This document shows, piece after piece, positions 27,127 to 35,861 of a stretch of 64,000 bases of DNA. The translations under genes were made by a program, and so were the position numbers. The notes below the pieces were generated by a model, which saw only the letters and a program-made list of their open reading frames with translations, was not told the origin of the DNA and did no database searches. Position 1 is the stretch's first letter; the number at the start of each line of letters is the position of its first letter. Origin of the DNA: Parahoeflea olei (GTDB taxonomy: Bacteria; Pseudomonadota; Alphaproteobacteria; Rhizobiales; Rhizobiaceae); assembly GCF_001703635.1 (NCBI RefSeq), contig NZ_LQZT01000042.1, positions 293,800-357,799 of the forward strand, written 5' to 3'.

Positions 27127-27780
27127 CTATTCGACGCCGTTGAGATCGGGCAGGATCAGCGACGGCGACAGGTCGCGGTATTCGTCGGGCATCCGTGCGC
27201 GGTTGACCCAGACCGTGCGGAAGCCGAATTTCGCGGCACCCGCCACGTCCCAGCGGTTGGAGGACTGGAACGATACCGCGCCGGGATAGAGCCGGTAGGC
27301 GGTGGTCACCATGTCGTAGACCGCCGGATCGGTCTTGAAGGTCCTGAGTTCGTCGACGGAGAAGACATCGTCGATCACGGTGTCGAGCGCCGCATTGCGC
27401 ACCGCCGAATTCAGCATCGGCACCGATCCGTTCGACAGGATCGCCACCCGCGCCCCCGTCGCCTTGAGCGCCTTGAGCACGGCCGGCACCTCGCGGTAGC
27501 AATCGAGCTCGAAATAGGCCTCCAGCAGGTCCGCGCGAAGCGCCTTGTCGGCGCTCGGCACCCGCTCGAAGGCGTAATCGAGCGCCTCTTCGGTCAAGGC
27601 CCAGAAATCGCGCCATTCCCGCATCAGGGATCGCGTCCAGGAATATTCGAGCTGTTTGGCCCGCCAGATCTCCGACAGTTGCTGGCCGTCGGGGCCGATC
27701 GCGGCCGCATGGCGGCGCACGGCGGCGTGCACGTCGAAAAGCGTTCCGTAGGCATCGAATACATAGGCGGCATAGGCCAT
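27127..27780 (-). CDS. (S)-2-haloacid dehalogenase-type HAD hydrolase
   Basis: The 217-residue product begins MAYAAYVFDAYGTLFDVHAAV, with the HAD nucleophile aspartate at residue 9 in the type II dehalogenase context (FDAYGTLFD). It also has LSNGS (motif II), a lysine in FKTDPAVYD (motif III) and FQSSNRWDVAGAAKFGFRTVWVNR (motif IV), which closely follows L-2-haloacid dehalogenases that displace halide from 2-haloalkanoic acids. Substrate is inferred from the family. A perfect palindrome lies 44 bases upstream of its ATG and it is divergent from the aminotransferase gene. Confidence 0.88.
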   Translation of the reverse strand: MAYAAYVFDAYGTLFDVHAAVRRHAAAIGPDGQQLSEIWRAKQLEYSWTRSLMREWRDFWALTEEALDYAFERVPSADKALRADLLEAYFELDCYREVPAVLKALKATGARVAILSNGSVPMLNSAVRNAALDTVIDDVFSVDELRTFKTDPAVYDMVTTAYRLYPGAVSFQSSNRWDVAGAAKFGFRTVWVNRARMPDEYRDLSPSLILPDLNGVE

Positions 27781-27823
27781 CGCGAAGTCTCCCTTCCGGC
27801 GGCACGATGCTCATGTTGCAGTG

Positions 27824-27838
27824 CAACAGTCAAGCTGC
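27824..27838. promoter_or_regulatory. 15-base palindrome in the HAD/aminotransferase divergent spacer
   Basis: TGTTGCA-G-TGCAACA is a perfect inverted repeat with 7-base arms, in the 231-base spacer between the divergent HAD dehalogenase and aminotransferase genes, 44 bases from the HAD start. Its placement suits an operator. The cognate regulator is unknown; no regulator gene adjoins. Confidence 0.5.
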
Positions 27839-28011
27839 CCTTCCGAAAGACGGCCCGCCGGATGCGTCCGTTTGTGTCCCGACAGGCCCGAACCGCGCAA
27901 CGATCCTGCAATTGCGATATTTTGACGCTTGGCTGAAACAACCATCACTTGACGACAGCGGCGGCGACGTCGGATTGTCCGTCTTTACGATGAGATCAGC
28001 AGGAGATGACC

Positions 28012-28878
28012 ATGGCGGTGAACACCCAAGCGCGTACCAAGACCTGGACCTATGTCGACGGGGAGTGGCTTGAAGGCAACCCGCCGCTGATCGGCCCGGT
28101 GAGCCACGCGATGTGGCTGGGCTCGACCGTGTTCGACGGCGCCCGCTGGTTCGACGGCGTGGCACCCGATCTCGACCTGCACTGCCAGCGCGTCAACCGC
28201 TCGGCCAATGCGCTCGGCATGCGCGCGACGGTGGAGGCCGAAACCATCGAGGCACTCGCGCATGAGGGGCTCAAGAAATTCGACGGCAAGACCGCGGTCT
28301 ACATCAAGCCGATGTACTGGGCCGAGCACGGCGGCTACATGTCGGTGCCGGCCGATCCGGATTCGACGCGCTTCTGCCTGTGCCTGTTCGAAAGCCCGAT
28401 GATCGCCTCGTCCGGTTTCTCGGTCACGGTCTCGCCGTTCCGGCGGCCGACCTACGAGACCGCGCCGACCAATGCCAAGGCGGGCTGCCTCTACCCGAAC
28501 AACGGCCGGGCGGTGATGGAGGCCAAGTCGCGCGGCTTCGACAACGCACTGGTGCTCGACATGCTCGGCAATGTCGCTGAAACCGGCACCTCCAACATCT
28601 TCATGGCCAAGGACGGCGTGGTGTTCACGCCCGCGCCGAACGGCACCTTCCTGTCGGGCATCACCCGGGCGCGCACGATCAGGCTCCTGCGCGAGGCCGG
28701 CACCGAAGTGGTGGAGAAATCGCTCTCCGTCGCCGATTTCATGGACGCCGACGAGATCTTCTCGACCGGCAACCATTCCAAGGTGGTGCCGGTGATCCGC
28801 ATCGAGGACCGCGAGCTGCAGGCCGGGCCGATGGCCCGCACCGCCCGCCAACTGTACATGGACTGGGCGCACGGCTGA
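28012..28878 (+). CDS. ilvE: Branched-chain amino-acid aminotransferase
   Basis: It exchanges amino groups between valine, leucine or isoleucine and 2-oxoglutarate (PLP, fold type IV). The 288-residue product shows MWLGSTVFDGARWFDG, the likely PLP lysine in TNAKAGCLYPNNGRAVMEAK (about residue 157), NVAETGTSNIFM and GTFLSGITRARTI. The ATG at 28012 is preferred over one at 28006 because AGGAG at 28001-28005 would be too close to the latter. RidA lies 73 bases downstream on the same strand. A related D-amino-acid-type enzyme is at 19189. The symbol is assigned by family only. Confidence 0.87.
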   Translation: MAVNTQARTKTWTYVDGEWLEGNPPLIGPVSHAMWLGSTVFDGARWFDGVAPDLDLHCQRVNRSANALGMRATVEAETIEALAHEGLKKFDGKTAVYIKPMYWAEHGGYMSVPADPDSTRFCLCLFESPMIASSGFSVTVSPFRRPTYETAPTNAKAGCLYPNNGRAVMEAKSRGFDNALVLDMLGNVAETGTSNIFMAKDGVVFTPAPNGTFLSGITRARTIRLLREAGTEVVEKSLSVADFMDADEIFSTGNHSKVVPVIRIEDRELQAGPMARTARQLYMDWAHG

Positions 28879-28951
28879 GGCCGGCGCCCCCGAACCAAGA
28901 CAAGCCGCCCGCATCGCGGGTCGGACGGCCACAACAGAGAGAGAAAGCAGC

Positions 28952-29335
28952 ATGAGCGAACGGCGCAAGCATTCGACCGGATCCCCCTTCGAAAAGGCCG
29001 CGGCCTATTCGCGGGCAGTACGGCAAGGCCCCTTCGTGCATGTCTCGGGCACCACGGGCTATGACTACGCGGCGATGGAAATGCCCGCCGACGTGGCCAC
29101 CCAGGCGCGCAACTGCTTTGCCACCATCCGCGCCTCGCTGGAGGCACTCGATGCCAAGCTGAGCGATATCGTCCGGGTGCGCTACTACGTGACCAGCACC
29201 GACCATTTCGACGCGCTCACCCCTGTGCTCGCCGAGCATCTGGGCGGCATCGACCCGGCGGCAACCATGATCATCTGCCAATTGATCCGGCCGGAAATGC
29301 TGATCGAGATCGAGGTCACCGCGCAGGTCGAATAG
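28952..29335 (+). CDS. RidA-family (YjgF/YER057c/UK114) protein
   Basis: RidA proteins hydrolyse reactive enamines and imines released by PLP enzymes, sparing aminotransferases from damage. The 127-residue product has the family pattern FVHVSGTTGYDYAAMEMP, ATIRASLEALDAKLSDIVRVRYYVT and the C-terminal LIRPEMLIEIEVTAQVE; the conserved arginine appears as IRPEMLIEIE. The location 73 bases after a branched-chain aminotransferase gene fits that role. It is a divergent RidA (Rid2/Rid-like subgroup), so other imine substrates are possible. Confidence 0.88.
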   Translation: MSERRKHSTGSPFEKAAAYSRAVRQGPFVHVSGTTGYDYAAMEMPADVATQARNCFATIRASLEALDAKLSDIVRVRYYVTSTDHFDALTPVLAEHLGGIDPAATMIICQLIRPEMLIEIEVTAQVE

Positions 29336-29352
29336 CCTGCGCGGTCACGCAT

Positions 29353-30336
29353 TCAGAGCGCCCCGCCCATCTCGTCCTCGATATGGATGCGGATGATTTC
29401 ATCAAACGAGCTTTCGGCGCGAAAGCCGAGCGCCTTGGCGCGCTCGGCGCGAAAGCTGCGCGGCCAGGATTGCACGATCGCCATCACGGCGGGATCGGGC
29501 TCCGGGCGGATCAGCGCCACCGCCTTGTCCCCGGCGACGCGGCGCAGGGCCTCGATCTGTTCGGCGACGGTGGCCGACAGCCCCGGCAAGGTGAGCACGC
29601 GGCGCGGCCCGACCGGGGCGGTATCCATGGTCGCCGCATGGGTCAGGAAGCCCACCGCCGCGCGCGGGCTCGCATGCCAGTGGCGCACGGTGTCGGGCAC
29701 CGGCAGCCGCGCGGGCTTGCCCGCCAGCGGCTCGCGCAGGATGCCAGAGAAAAAGCCCGAGGCCGCCTTGTTGGGCAGACCCGGGCGGATGCAGATGGTG
29801 GGCAGGCGGATCGCCAGCCCGTCGAAAAAGCCGCGGCGGCTGTAATCCTGCAAGAGCAGTTCGGCAATCGCCTTCTGCGTGCCGTAACTGGTCAGCGGCG
29901 CGGTCAGGTGCTCGTCGTCGATCTCGTCGGGCAGCGGCACCCCGAAAACGGCGATGGAGGAGGCAAAGACCAGCCGCGGGCAATAGCCCTCGCTGCCGGA
30001 AAGCGCCCGGACAGCGTCGAACAGGTAGCGGCTGCCGTCGAGATTGATGCGGTAGCCCTTGTCGAAATCCTGCTCGGCCTCGCCGGACACGACGGCGGCG
30101 AGATGGATGATCACGTCGGGCCGTCCGGCAAGAAGACGCGGCGCGGTGGCGGGATCGGAAATATCCGCGACCACTGCGGCGACCGCGCCGTCAAAGCCCG
30201 CGGGGACTTCCGGGGCAATGGCGTCGGCAAGGGTGAGCCGGTCGACCGGCTTTGCGCCCAGCGCGCCGTCGCGCACGATCGCGGCCGTGAGCTTGCGGCC
30301 GACCATGCCCGCAGCACCGATGATCAGGACATGCAT
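29353..30336 (-). CDS. denD: D-erythronate dehydrogenase-like NAD-dependent epimerase/dehydratase
   Basis: The 327-residue product is an extended SDR with the NAD motif IIGAAGMVGRKL (about residue 5), HLAAVVSGEAEQDF, the catalytic serine region LVFASSIAVFG and the active-site SYGTQKAIAELL (YxxxK). It matches DenD, which oxidises D-erythronate in four-carbon acid catabolism, including the C-terminal segment RAERAKALGFRAE. The partner kinase and epimerase genes of erythronate pathways are not in the window, so the physiological substrate is inferred. It is convergent with the RidA gene, 17 bases apart. Confidence 0.82.
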   Translation of the reverse strand: MHVLIIGAAGMVGRKLTAAIVRDGALGAKPVDRLTLADAIAPEVPAGFDGAVAAVVADISDPATAPRLLAGRPDVIIHLAAVVSGEAEQDFDKGYRINLDGSRYLFDAVRALSGSEGYCPRLVFASSIAVFGVPLPDEIDDEHLTAPLTSYGTQKAIAELLLQDYSRRGFFDGLAIRLPTICIRPGLPNKAASGFFSGILREPLAGKPARLPVPDTVRHWHASPRAAVGFLTHAATMDTAPVGPRRVLTLPGLSATVAEQIEALRRVAGDKAVALIRPEPDPAVMAIVQSWPRSFRAERAKALGFRAESSFDEIIRIHIEDEMGGAL

Positions 30337-30563
30337 GATTTCCTCCTCCGTCCCGGGCGACGATAGCCCGGCGGCGCGCATGGCACAATCGGCAGCCTCT
30401 GCCCCGGCGCGTCTCGCGGAGCGGGCGGCAATTGCATTGCCTGCCCGAATCCGCTTGAGTGACGGAGGCGTCGCGGGAGACCCGAGGATGTCTTCAGACT
30501 GCTCCGCCGGCTCTCAATTTTCCGCACCGCTCCGGCGTGCCGGTTCCCCGAAAGACCCATACC

Positions 30564-31448
30564 ATGCCTCAGATCCACCGGCCCGGACTTGCCGTACTCT
30601 GGATGATCGGATCGATCACCTCGTTTTCGACCATGGCGGTGGCCGGCCGATACGTGTCGGGCGTGCACTCGACTTTCGAGATCATGACCTTCCGCTCGCT
30701 CACGGGCTTCGTCATCGTGCTGGCGCTGGCGGCGGCGAACCGGCGGATGTGGGAAATCCGTACCGAACGGCTCCGGCTGCATTTCTTCCGCAACCTGTTT
30801 CACTTCACCGGGCAGAACCTGTGGTTCTTCGCATTGGCCTCGATCCCGCTCGCGCAGGTGTTCGCGCTCGAATTCACGAGCCCGGTCTGGGTGATCGTGC
30901 TCAGCCTGCTGTTTCTGGGCGAACGGGTGACGGCCTACAGGGTGGTTGCGGCAGCGCTCGGATTCGCCGGCATCTTGGTCGTCGCGCGCCCGGATTTCGG
31001 CGCGCTCGAACCCGGCTTGATGACGGCAGCGCTGTCGGCGGTGTTCTTCGCCGGGACCATCATCATGACCAAGGCGCTCACGCGTCACGAGAGCATCGTC
31101 TCGATCCTGTTCTGGTTGACCGGGCTGCAGATGGGGTTCGGCCTGGTCTGCCTGGCGCTGCAGAGCACGATCGTGTGGCCGACGCTCTCGACGGCGCCGT
31201 GGCTGCTCGTGATCGGCGTCTCCGGCCTGATGGCGCATTACTGCCTGACCACGGCGCTGTCGCTGGCGCCGGCAAGCTTCGTCATGCCGATCGATTTCAC
31301 CCGGCTTCCCGTGATCGCGGTGGTGGGCATGGTGCTGTTCGGCGAAAAGGCCGATCTGCTCATCCTTCTCGGCGGCGGCCTCATCATTCTCGCCAACTGG
31401 ATCAATATCCGCGGCGAGAACCGCGCCCGCAGCGCCACCGCCAGCTGA
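30564..31448 (+). CDS. EamA/DMT-family metabolite transporter
   Basis: The 294-residue product has ten predicted membrane helices in two EamA repeats, typical of the drug/metabolite transporter superfamily. The first repeat is seen in FALEFTSPVWVIVLSLLFLGERVTAYRVVAA and the second in SFVMPIDFTRLPVIAVVGMVLFGEKADLL, each with the conserved Pro and the GE(R/K) turn. Substrates are not predictable. The stop lies 12 bases from that of doeB, convergent, so a link to ectoine metabolism is only positional. The upstream ribosome-binding site is weak (GAAAGA). Confidence 0.87.
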   Translation: MPQIHRPGLAVLWMIGSITSFSTMAVAGRYVSGVHSTFEIMTFRSLTGFVIVLALAAANRRMWEIRTERLRLHFFRNLFHFTGQNLWFFALASIPLAQVFALEFTSPVWVIVLSLLFLGERVTAYRVVAAALGFAGILVVARPDFGALEPGLMTAALSAVFFAGTIIMTKALTRHESIVSILFWLTGLQMGFGLVCLALQSTIVWPTLSTAPWLLVIGVSGLMAHYCLTTALSLAPASFVMPIDFTRLPVIAVVGMVLFGEKADLLILLGGGLIILANWINIRGENRARSATAS

Positions 31449-31460
31449 GCCCGGTGCGGA

Positions 31461-32450
31461 TCAGATCTTGACCGCCACCACCGCCATGCAGTCGCCCGAC
31501 TTGACCAGCCCCGGGCTGTGACGCGACACCATCAGGCCGGAGCGGTTCGCCACATAGGCGATCGGCGGCACGCCGGTGCGGTCGGCGGGCCAGACGCGGG
31601 CGATCACCTCGTCCTTTTCAACCGGATCGCCGAGATTTTTCATGGCTTCGAACAGCCCGTCATGCTGGCTGAAGACGAAGCAGTCGTCGTCCGGCATGTC
31701 GAGCATCACCGAAGGCTCGAGTTCGAGTTCGCCCTTGAGGATACCGGCATGCTTCAGCACATTGCGCACGCCCTTTTTGGCGATGGCGTTGGAGCGTGCC
31801 GTCGAGGTGCCGCCACCGCCCAACTCCGTGGTGACGAACACCTTGCCCTGGTCCTCGACGCTGGTGTCGTACATGCCGACATTGTCGATCTCGAGCATGA
31901 TCATCGAATAGGGCGCGTTGAAAGCCTCGACCGCGGCCACGCAGGCCGCCTGCTGCTCCTTGTTCTCGAGCACATGGGCCGAGGCGAAGGGGATGAAATC
32001 GAGCGTCCGGCCGCCCGAATGGAAGTCGAGCACGATCGACGCCTCCGGCAGCAGCACCGTCTGGAAATAATCGGCGATCTTTTCCGTGACCGTGCCGCTC
32101 GGCGAACCGGGAAACGAGCGGTTCATGTTGCCCCGGTCGATCGGCGAGGTGCGGGTGCCGGCCCGAAACGCCGGATAGTTCATGGCCGGCACGATGATGA
32201 CGCGGCCCTCGATCTCCTCGGGCGCAAGCGTCACCGCGAGTTCCATCAGCGCGATCGGCCCTTCGTATTCGTCGCCGTGATTGGCGCCGGTCAGCAGCGC
32301 GGTCGGCCCCACGCCGTTCCTGATCACCGTGATCGGGATCATCACCGATCCCCAGGCGGAATCGTCACGGCTGTAGGGCAGTCTCAGAAATCCGTGATGG
32401 GCGCCGTCTTCATGCAGCGGGATCGTGGGGACAATCGGATTGGCGGGCAT
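31461..32450 (-). CDS. doeB: N-alpha-acetyl-L-2,4-diaminobutyrate deacetylase (ectoine catabolism)
   Basis: DoeB (EutE) removes acetyl from N-alpha-acetyl-diaminobutyrate after ectoine ring opening. The 329-residue product is a zinc aminoacylase of the succinylglutamate desuccinylase/AspA family: TGANHGDEYEGPIAL provides the metal HxxE ligands (about residue 55), RGNMNRSFPGSP the substrate-binding arginine, and LDFHSGGRTLDFIPF the third ligand. The C-terminal beta domain ends SGLMVSRHSPGLVKSGDC. It follows doeA by 7 bases in the eutB-eutC-doeA-doeB operon. Confidence 0.92.
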   Translation of the reverse strand: MPANPIVPTIPLHEDGAHHGFLRLPYSRDDSAWGSVMIPITVIRNGVGPTALLTGANHGDEYEGPIALMELAVTLAPEEIEGRVIIVPAMNYPAFRAGTRTSPIDRGNMNRSFPGSPSGTVTEKIADYFQTVLLPEASIVLDFHSGGRTLDFIPFASAHVLENKEQQAACVAAVEAFNAPYSMIMLEIDNVGMYDTSVEDQGKVFVTTELGGGGTSTARSNAIAKKGVRNVLKHAGILKGELELEPSVMLDMPDDDCFVFSQHDGLFEAMKNLGDPVEKDEVIARVWPADRTGVPPIAYVANRSGLMVSRHSPGLVKSGDCMAVVAVKI

Positions 32451-32457
32451 GGCGGGT

Positions 32458-33645
32458 TCAATCCTTCACGAACAGCCGGCGCGGCACATTGGCGAGGCAT
32501 TCCGGCCCGGACGCACCGATGACGATGCTCTCGGTGATCTCGAAGCCCCAGTCGTCCATCCACAGCCCGGTCATGAAGTGGAAGGTCATGTTCTCCTCGA
32601 GCACGGTCCTGTCGCCGGGCCGGAGCGACATCGTGCGCTCGCCCCAGTCGGGCGGATAGGAGATGCCGATCGGATAGCCGGTGCGGTTGTCCTTGGTGAT
32701 CCCGTATTTGCTGAGAACCTTGAAGAAGGCGTTGGCTATGTCCTCGCACACATTCCCGGCTTTTGCCGCCTCAAGCCCCGCCTCCATGCCTTCGAGCACG
32801 GCCTTTTCGGCATCGAGGAAAGTCTCTGTCGGCTTTCCGAGGAACAGCGTGCGCGACAGCGGGCAGTGGTAGCGCCTGTAGACCCCGGCGATCTCGAAAA
32901 AGGTGCCCTCGCCTTCCTTCATCGGCTGGTCGTCCCACGTCAGGTGCGGCGCAGAGGCATCCGCGCCCGAGGGCAGAAGCGGCACGATCGCCGGATAGTC
33001 ACCGCCAAAGCCAAGCCCGTCATCGTAGCGCAGTGCCGCCTCGTAGATGTCGGCGACGAGATCGCATTTGCGGTAGCCGACCTCACATTTTTCGACGATG
33101 GTCCGGTGCATGCGCTCGACCAGCCTTGCTGCCTTGCGCATGTAATCGAGTTCCCGGGGCGACTTGACGGCCCGCTGCCAGTTGACGAGCGCCGTGACAT
33201 CGGAAAACCGCGCGTTCGGCAGGTGCTTGACGAGCGAGGCGAAGGCGGCGGCGGAGAACCAGTAATTGTCCATCTCCACGCCGATGCGCTTCGCGTCCCA
33301 GCCGCGCGCGGCGAGCCGGTCGGCGAGAAAGTCCATGGGATGGCGTTCGGTCGACTGCACATAGTGGTCGGGATAGCCGATGATGTCGTCTTCGCCGAGA
33401 TAGGCGGTGCGGCGCGCGCCATTGGCGTCCTGGCCGCGGCCGAACCAGACCGGATCACCATCCGGCCCCACCACCACGCATTGATGCACATAGAACGACC
33501 AGCCGTCATAGCCGGTGAGCCAGGCCATGTTGGAGGGATCGGAGACGATGATGACATCGACCCCGGCGCGCTCCATGGCCCGGCGCGTCTTTGCGAGGCG
33601 ATCGGCATATTCCTCGCGGCTGAAAGGGAGTACGGGCGCGGACAT
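32458..33645 (-). CDS. doeA: Ectoine hydrolase (M24 creatinase/prolidase fold)
   Basis: DoeA (EutD) opens the ectoine ring to N-acetyl-diaminobutyrate. The 395-residue product has an N-terminal creatinase-like domain (SDPSNMAWLTGYDGWSFYVHQ) and a C-terminal pita-bread domain (about residues 160-390) with YHCPLSRTLFLG and GFEITESIVIG. Ectoine hydrolases lack the full metal ligand set of aminopeptidases, and here the positions corresponding to several ligands also diverge. The downstream doeB gene and upstream eutB/eutC support the assignment strongly. Confidence 0.92.
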   Translation of the reverse strand: MSAPVLPFSREEYADRLAKTRRAMERAGVDVIIVSDPSNMAWLTGYDGWSFYVHQCVVVGPDGDPVWFGRGQDANGARRTAYLGEDDIIGYPDHYVQSTERHPMDFLADRLAARGWDAKRIGVEMDNYWFSAAAFASLVKHLPNARFSDVTALVNWQRAVKSPRELDYMRKAARLVERMHRTIVEKCEVGYRKCDLVADIYEAALRYDDGLGFGGDYPAIVPLLPSGADASAPHLTWDDQPMKEGEGTFFEIAGVYRRYHCPLSRTLFLGKPTETFLDAEKAVLEGMEAGLEAAKAGNVCEDIANAFFKVLSKYGITKDNRTGYPIGISYPPDWGERTMSLRPGDRTVLEENMTFHFMTGLWMDDWGFEITESIVIGASGPECLANVPRRLFVKD

Positions 33646-33687
33646 CGGGCATTCCTTTCTGGTGCGGTCGGACCGACCGTGATGGTC

Positions 33688-34680
33688 TCAGGTGGAAAGG
33701 TCGACGCCCGCTCCCGCGGCATGCGCCCGACCGGCGGCAAAGGTGGCGATTGCGGTGTCCTGCACCCCCGTGCCGGTCAGGTCGGCAAGGGTGATCGCGC
33801 GCTCCGACGCGCGGCCCGAAGCCCTGCCCGACACGATGGCGCCAAGTTCGGCAAATTCCTTTTCGGCGTCGACGACGCCCGCTTCGATCGCGGTCCGCAA
33901 CTCGCCCAGCAGCTGCGCCTGCGTGAGCCGGTCGGGCACATAGGGATCGGCCCGGGCAAAGCAGGCCGGGTCGAGCTCGTTCTTGTGCGCCTGATCGGAG
34001 CCCATGGCGGTGATGTGCTGGCCGGGCCGCAGCCAGTCGGCCTGCAACACCGGAGCTGTCGCGGGCGTGGTGGTGACGACGATGTCTGCCTCGGACACGG
34101 CGGTTGCGGGATCGCCCGCGGCGCGCACCTCGATGCCGAGATCCCGGCTCAACTCCGCGGCGGCCGCCATCGCCCTGCCCGGATCACGCGCCCAGATGGT
34201 GGCCGTCTCGATCGGCCGCACTAGGCTCAGCGCCTTGAGATGGAGCTTCGCCTGGCAGCCGGCGCCGAGAATGCAGGCCCGGGTTGAATCCGCGCGCGCG
34301 AGATGCCTGGCGGCGACCGCTCCGGCGGCGGCGGTGCGGATATCGGTGAGATAGCCATTGTCGAGCAGCAGGGCTTCGAGCATGCCTGTCCTGGCCGAAA
34401 ACACCGCCATCAGTCCCGAGGTGCTCGGCAGTCCGATCTTCGGATTGTCGAAGAAGCCCGGCGAAACCTTGATGGCGAAACTGTCGATGCCCGGCACGAA
34501 GGCGGTCTTGACGTCGACCTCGCCGTTGAACGGCGCGATCGCCATCGACAGCACCGGCGGCATCACCACATCGCCGGTGGCGAGCGCGGCAAAGGCCTGC
34601 TCGATGCAGGTGATGGCGTCGAGATCGAGCGTGACGACCTCACGCAAATCCGTCTCTGTAAGAATCCTGATCCGGGCCAT
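33688..34680 (-). CDS. eutC: Ornithine cyclodeaminase-family protein EutC (hydroxyectoine catabolism)
   Basis: The 330-residue product belongs to the ornithine cyclodeaminase/mu-crystallin family: FAIKVSPGFFDNP (substrate lysine region), the Rossmann motif CILGAGCQAKLHLKAL (about residue 132) and ITAMGSDQAHKNELDP with the conserved aspartate. EutC is one of the accessory enzymes needed for converting hydroxyectoine to a form handled by DoeA and DoeB; its precise reaction has been debated. It lies one base after the eutB stop and upstream of doeA. Confidence 0.9.
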   Translation of the reverse strand: MARIRILTETDLREVVTLDLDAITCIEQAFAALATGDVVMPPVLSMAIAPFNGEVDVKTAFVPGIDSFAIKVSPGFFDNPKIGLPSTSGLMAVFSARTGMLEALLLDNGYLTDIRTAAAGAVAARHLARADSTRACILGAGCQAKLHLKALSLVRPIETATIWARDPGRAMAAAAELSRDLGIEVRAAGDPATAVSEADIVVTTTPATAPVLQADWLRPGQHITAMGSDQAHKNELDPACFARADPYVPDRLTQAQLLGELRTAIEAGVVDAEKEFAELGAIVSGRASGRASERAITLADLTGTGVQDTAIATFAAGRAHAAGAGVDLST

Positions 34681-34681
34681 C

Positions 34682-35680
34682 TCAGGCGGCCTCCCCGGTC
34701 AGGTCGTCCCCCGAGACGAGGCGCAGGTGCTGGTCCATGTCGATATTGCCGCCGCTCAGAATGGCCACTACCGGGCCGTCGCTCGCGACCTTGCCCGCGA
34801 GCAGCGCCGCGACGCCGACAGCGCCCGCTCCTTCGACGATCTGCCGCTCCTGCCGGTAGAGATGGCGGATGGCTCGCGCGATTTCGGCCTCGCTCACCAG
34901 AATGACGTCATCGACCAGATCCCTGGTCATCGCGAAAGTCAGGCGGTTGTCGAGGCCGATGCCGCCGCCAAGCGAATCGGCCAGCGTTTCCAGTTCTTCC
35001 ACCTGCACCGGCTTGCCGGCGGCAAGGCACCGGTGCATCGCCGCGCCGCGCTCCATGGACAGTCCGACGATCCGAACGCCGGGGCGCCGGGCCCTGAGCG
35101 CCGCGGCGACGCCCGAGATCAGGCCGCCGCCCGACAGCGGCACCAGGACGGTGGCGAGATCGGGAACCTGCTCCAGAATCTCAAGCCCCAGCGTGCCCTG
35201 GCCGGCGATGACGGCGCGATGGTCGAAGGGCGGCACCATCGTCATCCCCTCCTCCCGGACCAGGCGCGCGGCTTCGAGCTGCGCCTCGTCCTGCGAGCGG
35301 CCGATGATCCGCACCTCCGCACCCTCTGCGGCGATGCCGTCGATCTTGGCCTGCGGCACAAGCCGCGACAGGGCGATGATGCATCTGACGCCCGCCGCGC
35401 GGGCGGCATGGGCAAGCCCCTTTCCGTGATTGCCGGTGGAAACCGCCACCACGCCGCAGCGCCTCTCGTCCGCCGAGAGACCGGCCACCGCATTGGTCGC
35501 GCCGCGCAGTTTGAAGCTGCCGGTGATCTGGCCGTGCTCAAGCTTGAGATGCACCGGCATGCCGAGACGATCGGACAGCGACGGCGAGACCATGACCGGA
35601 GTCAGCCGTACGGCGTCGGCGATGGCGGCGCGGGCCTGCTCGATTTCCGCCAGGTCGACATGGGGTTCGGCGGCCATCAT
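34682..35680 (-). CDS. eutB: Hydroxyectoine utilization dehydratase EutB (threonine dehydratase-like)
   Basis: The 332-residue product is a PLP enzyme of fold type II: the Schiff-base lysine lies in GSFKLRGATNAV (about residue 58), VSTGNHGKGLAHAA is the asparagine loop, and VPLSGGGLISGVAAAL binds the phosphate. It follows threonine dehydratases closely, but the operon (eutB-eutC-doeA-doeB) assigns it to hydroxyectoine use, where a dehydration step is proposed. The first gene of the operon, it is divergent from the AsnC-type regulator doeX across 181 bases that should hold both promoters. Confidence 0.9.
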   Translation of the reverse strand: MMAAEPHVDLAEIEQARAAIADAVRLTPVMVSPSLSDRLGMPVHLKLEHGQITGSFKLRGATNAVAGLSADERRCGVVAVSTGNHGKGLAHAARAAGVRCIIALSRLVPQAKIDGIAAEGAEVRIIGRSQDEAQLEAARLVREEGMTMVPPFDHRAVIAGQGTLGLEILEQVPDLATVLVPLSGGGLISGVAAALRARRPGVRIVGLSMERGAAMHRCLAAGKPVQVEELETLADSLGGGIGLDNRLTFAMTRDLVDDVILVSEAEIARAIRHLYRQERQIVEGAGAVGVAALLAGKVASDGPVVAILSGGNIDMDQHLRLVSGDDLTGEAA

Positions 35681-35861
35681 CCCGGGTCACCGGCCATGCC
35701 GAAAGCCACCGCGTCACGGGCTCGACCCCTTGATTCCACAAGGGATTTGCGATCGGCACGACACCGGTATGGGGATTTTCGGGGCCAAGGGATCATGTCG
35801 CATTGTTGACCGCAATCCCGGAAATTGACAAGCCCGCGGCACTGGCCCAAAAGTCGGTGTC

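Noticed and set aside
35681..35861. A specific DoeX operator in the eutB-doeX spacer
   Set aside because: ATTG and CAAT fragments near 35798 are too short and imperfect to call.
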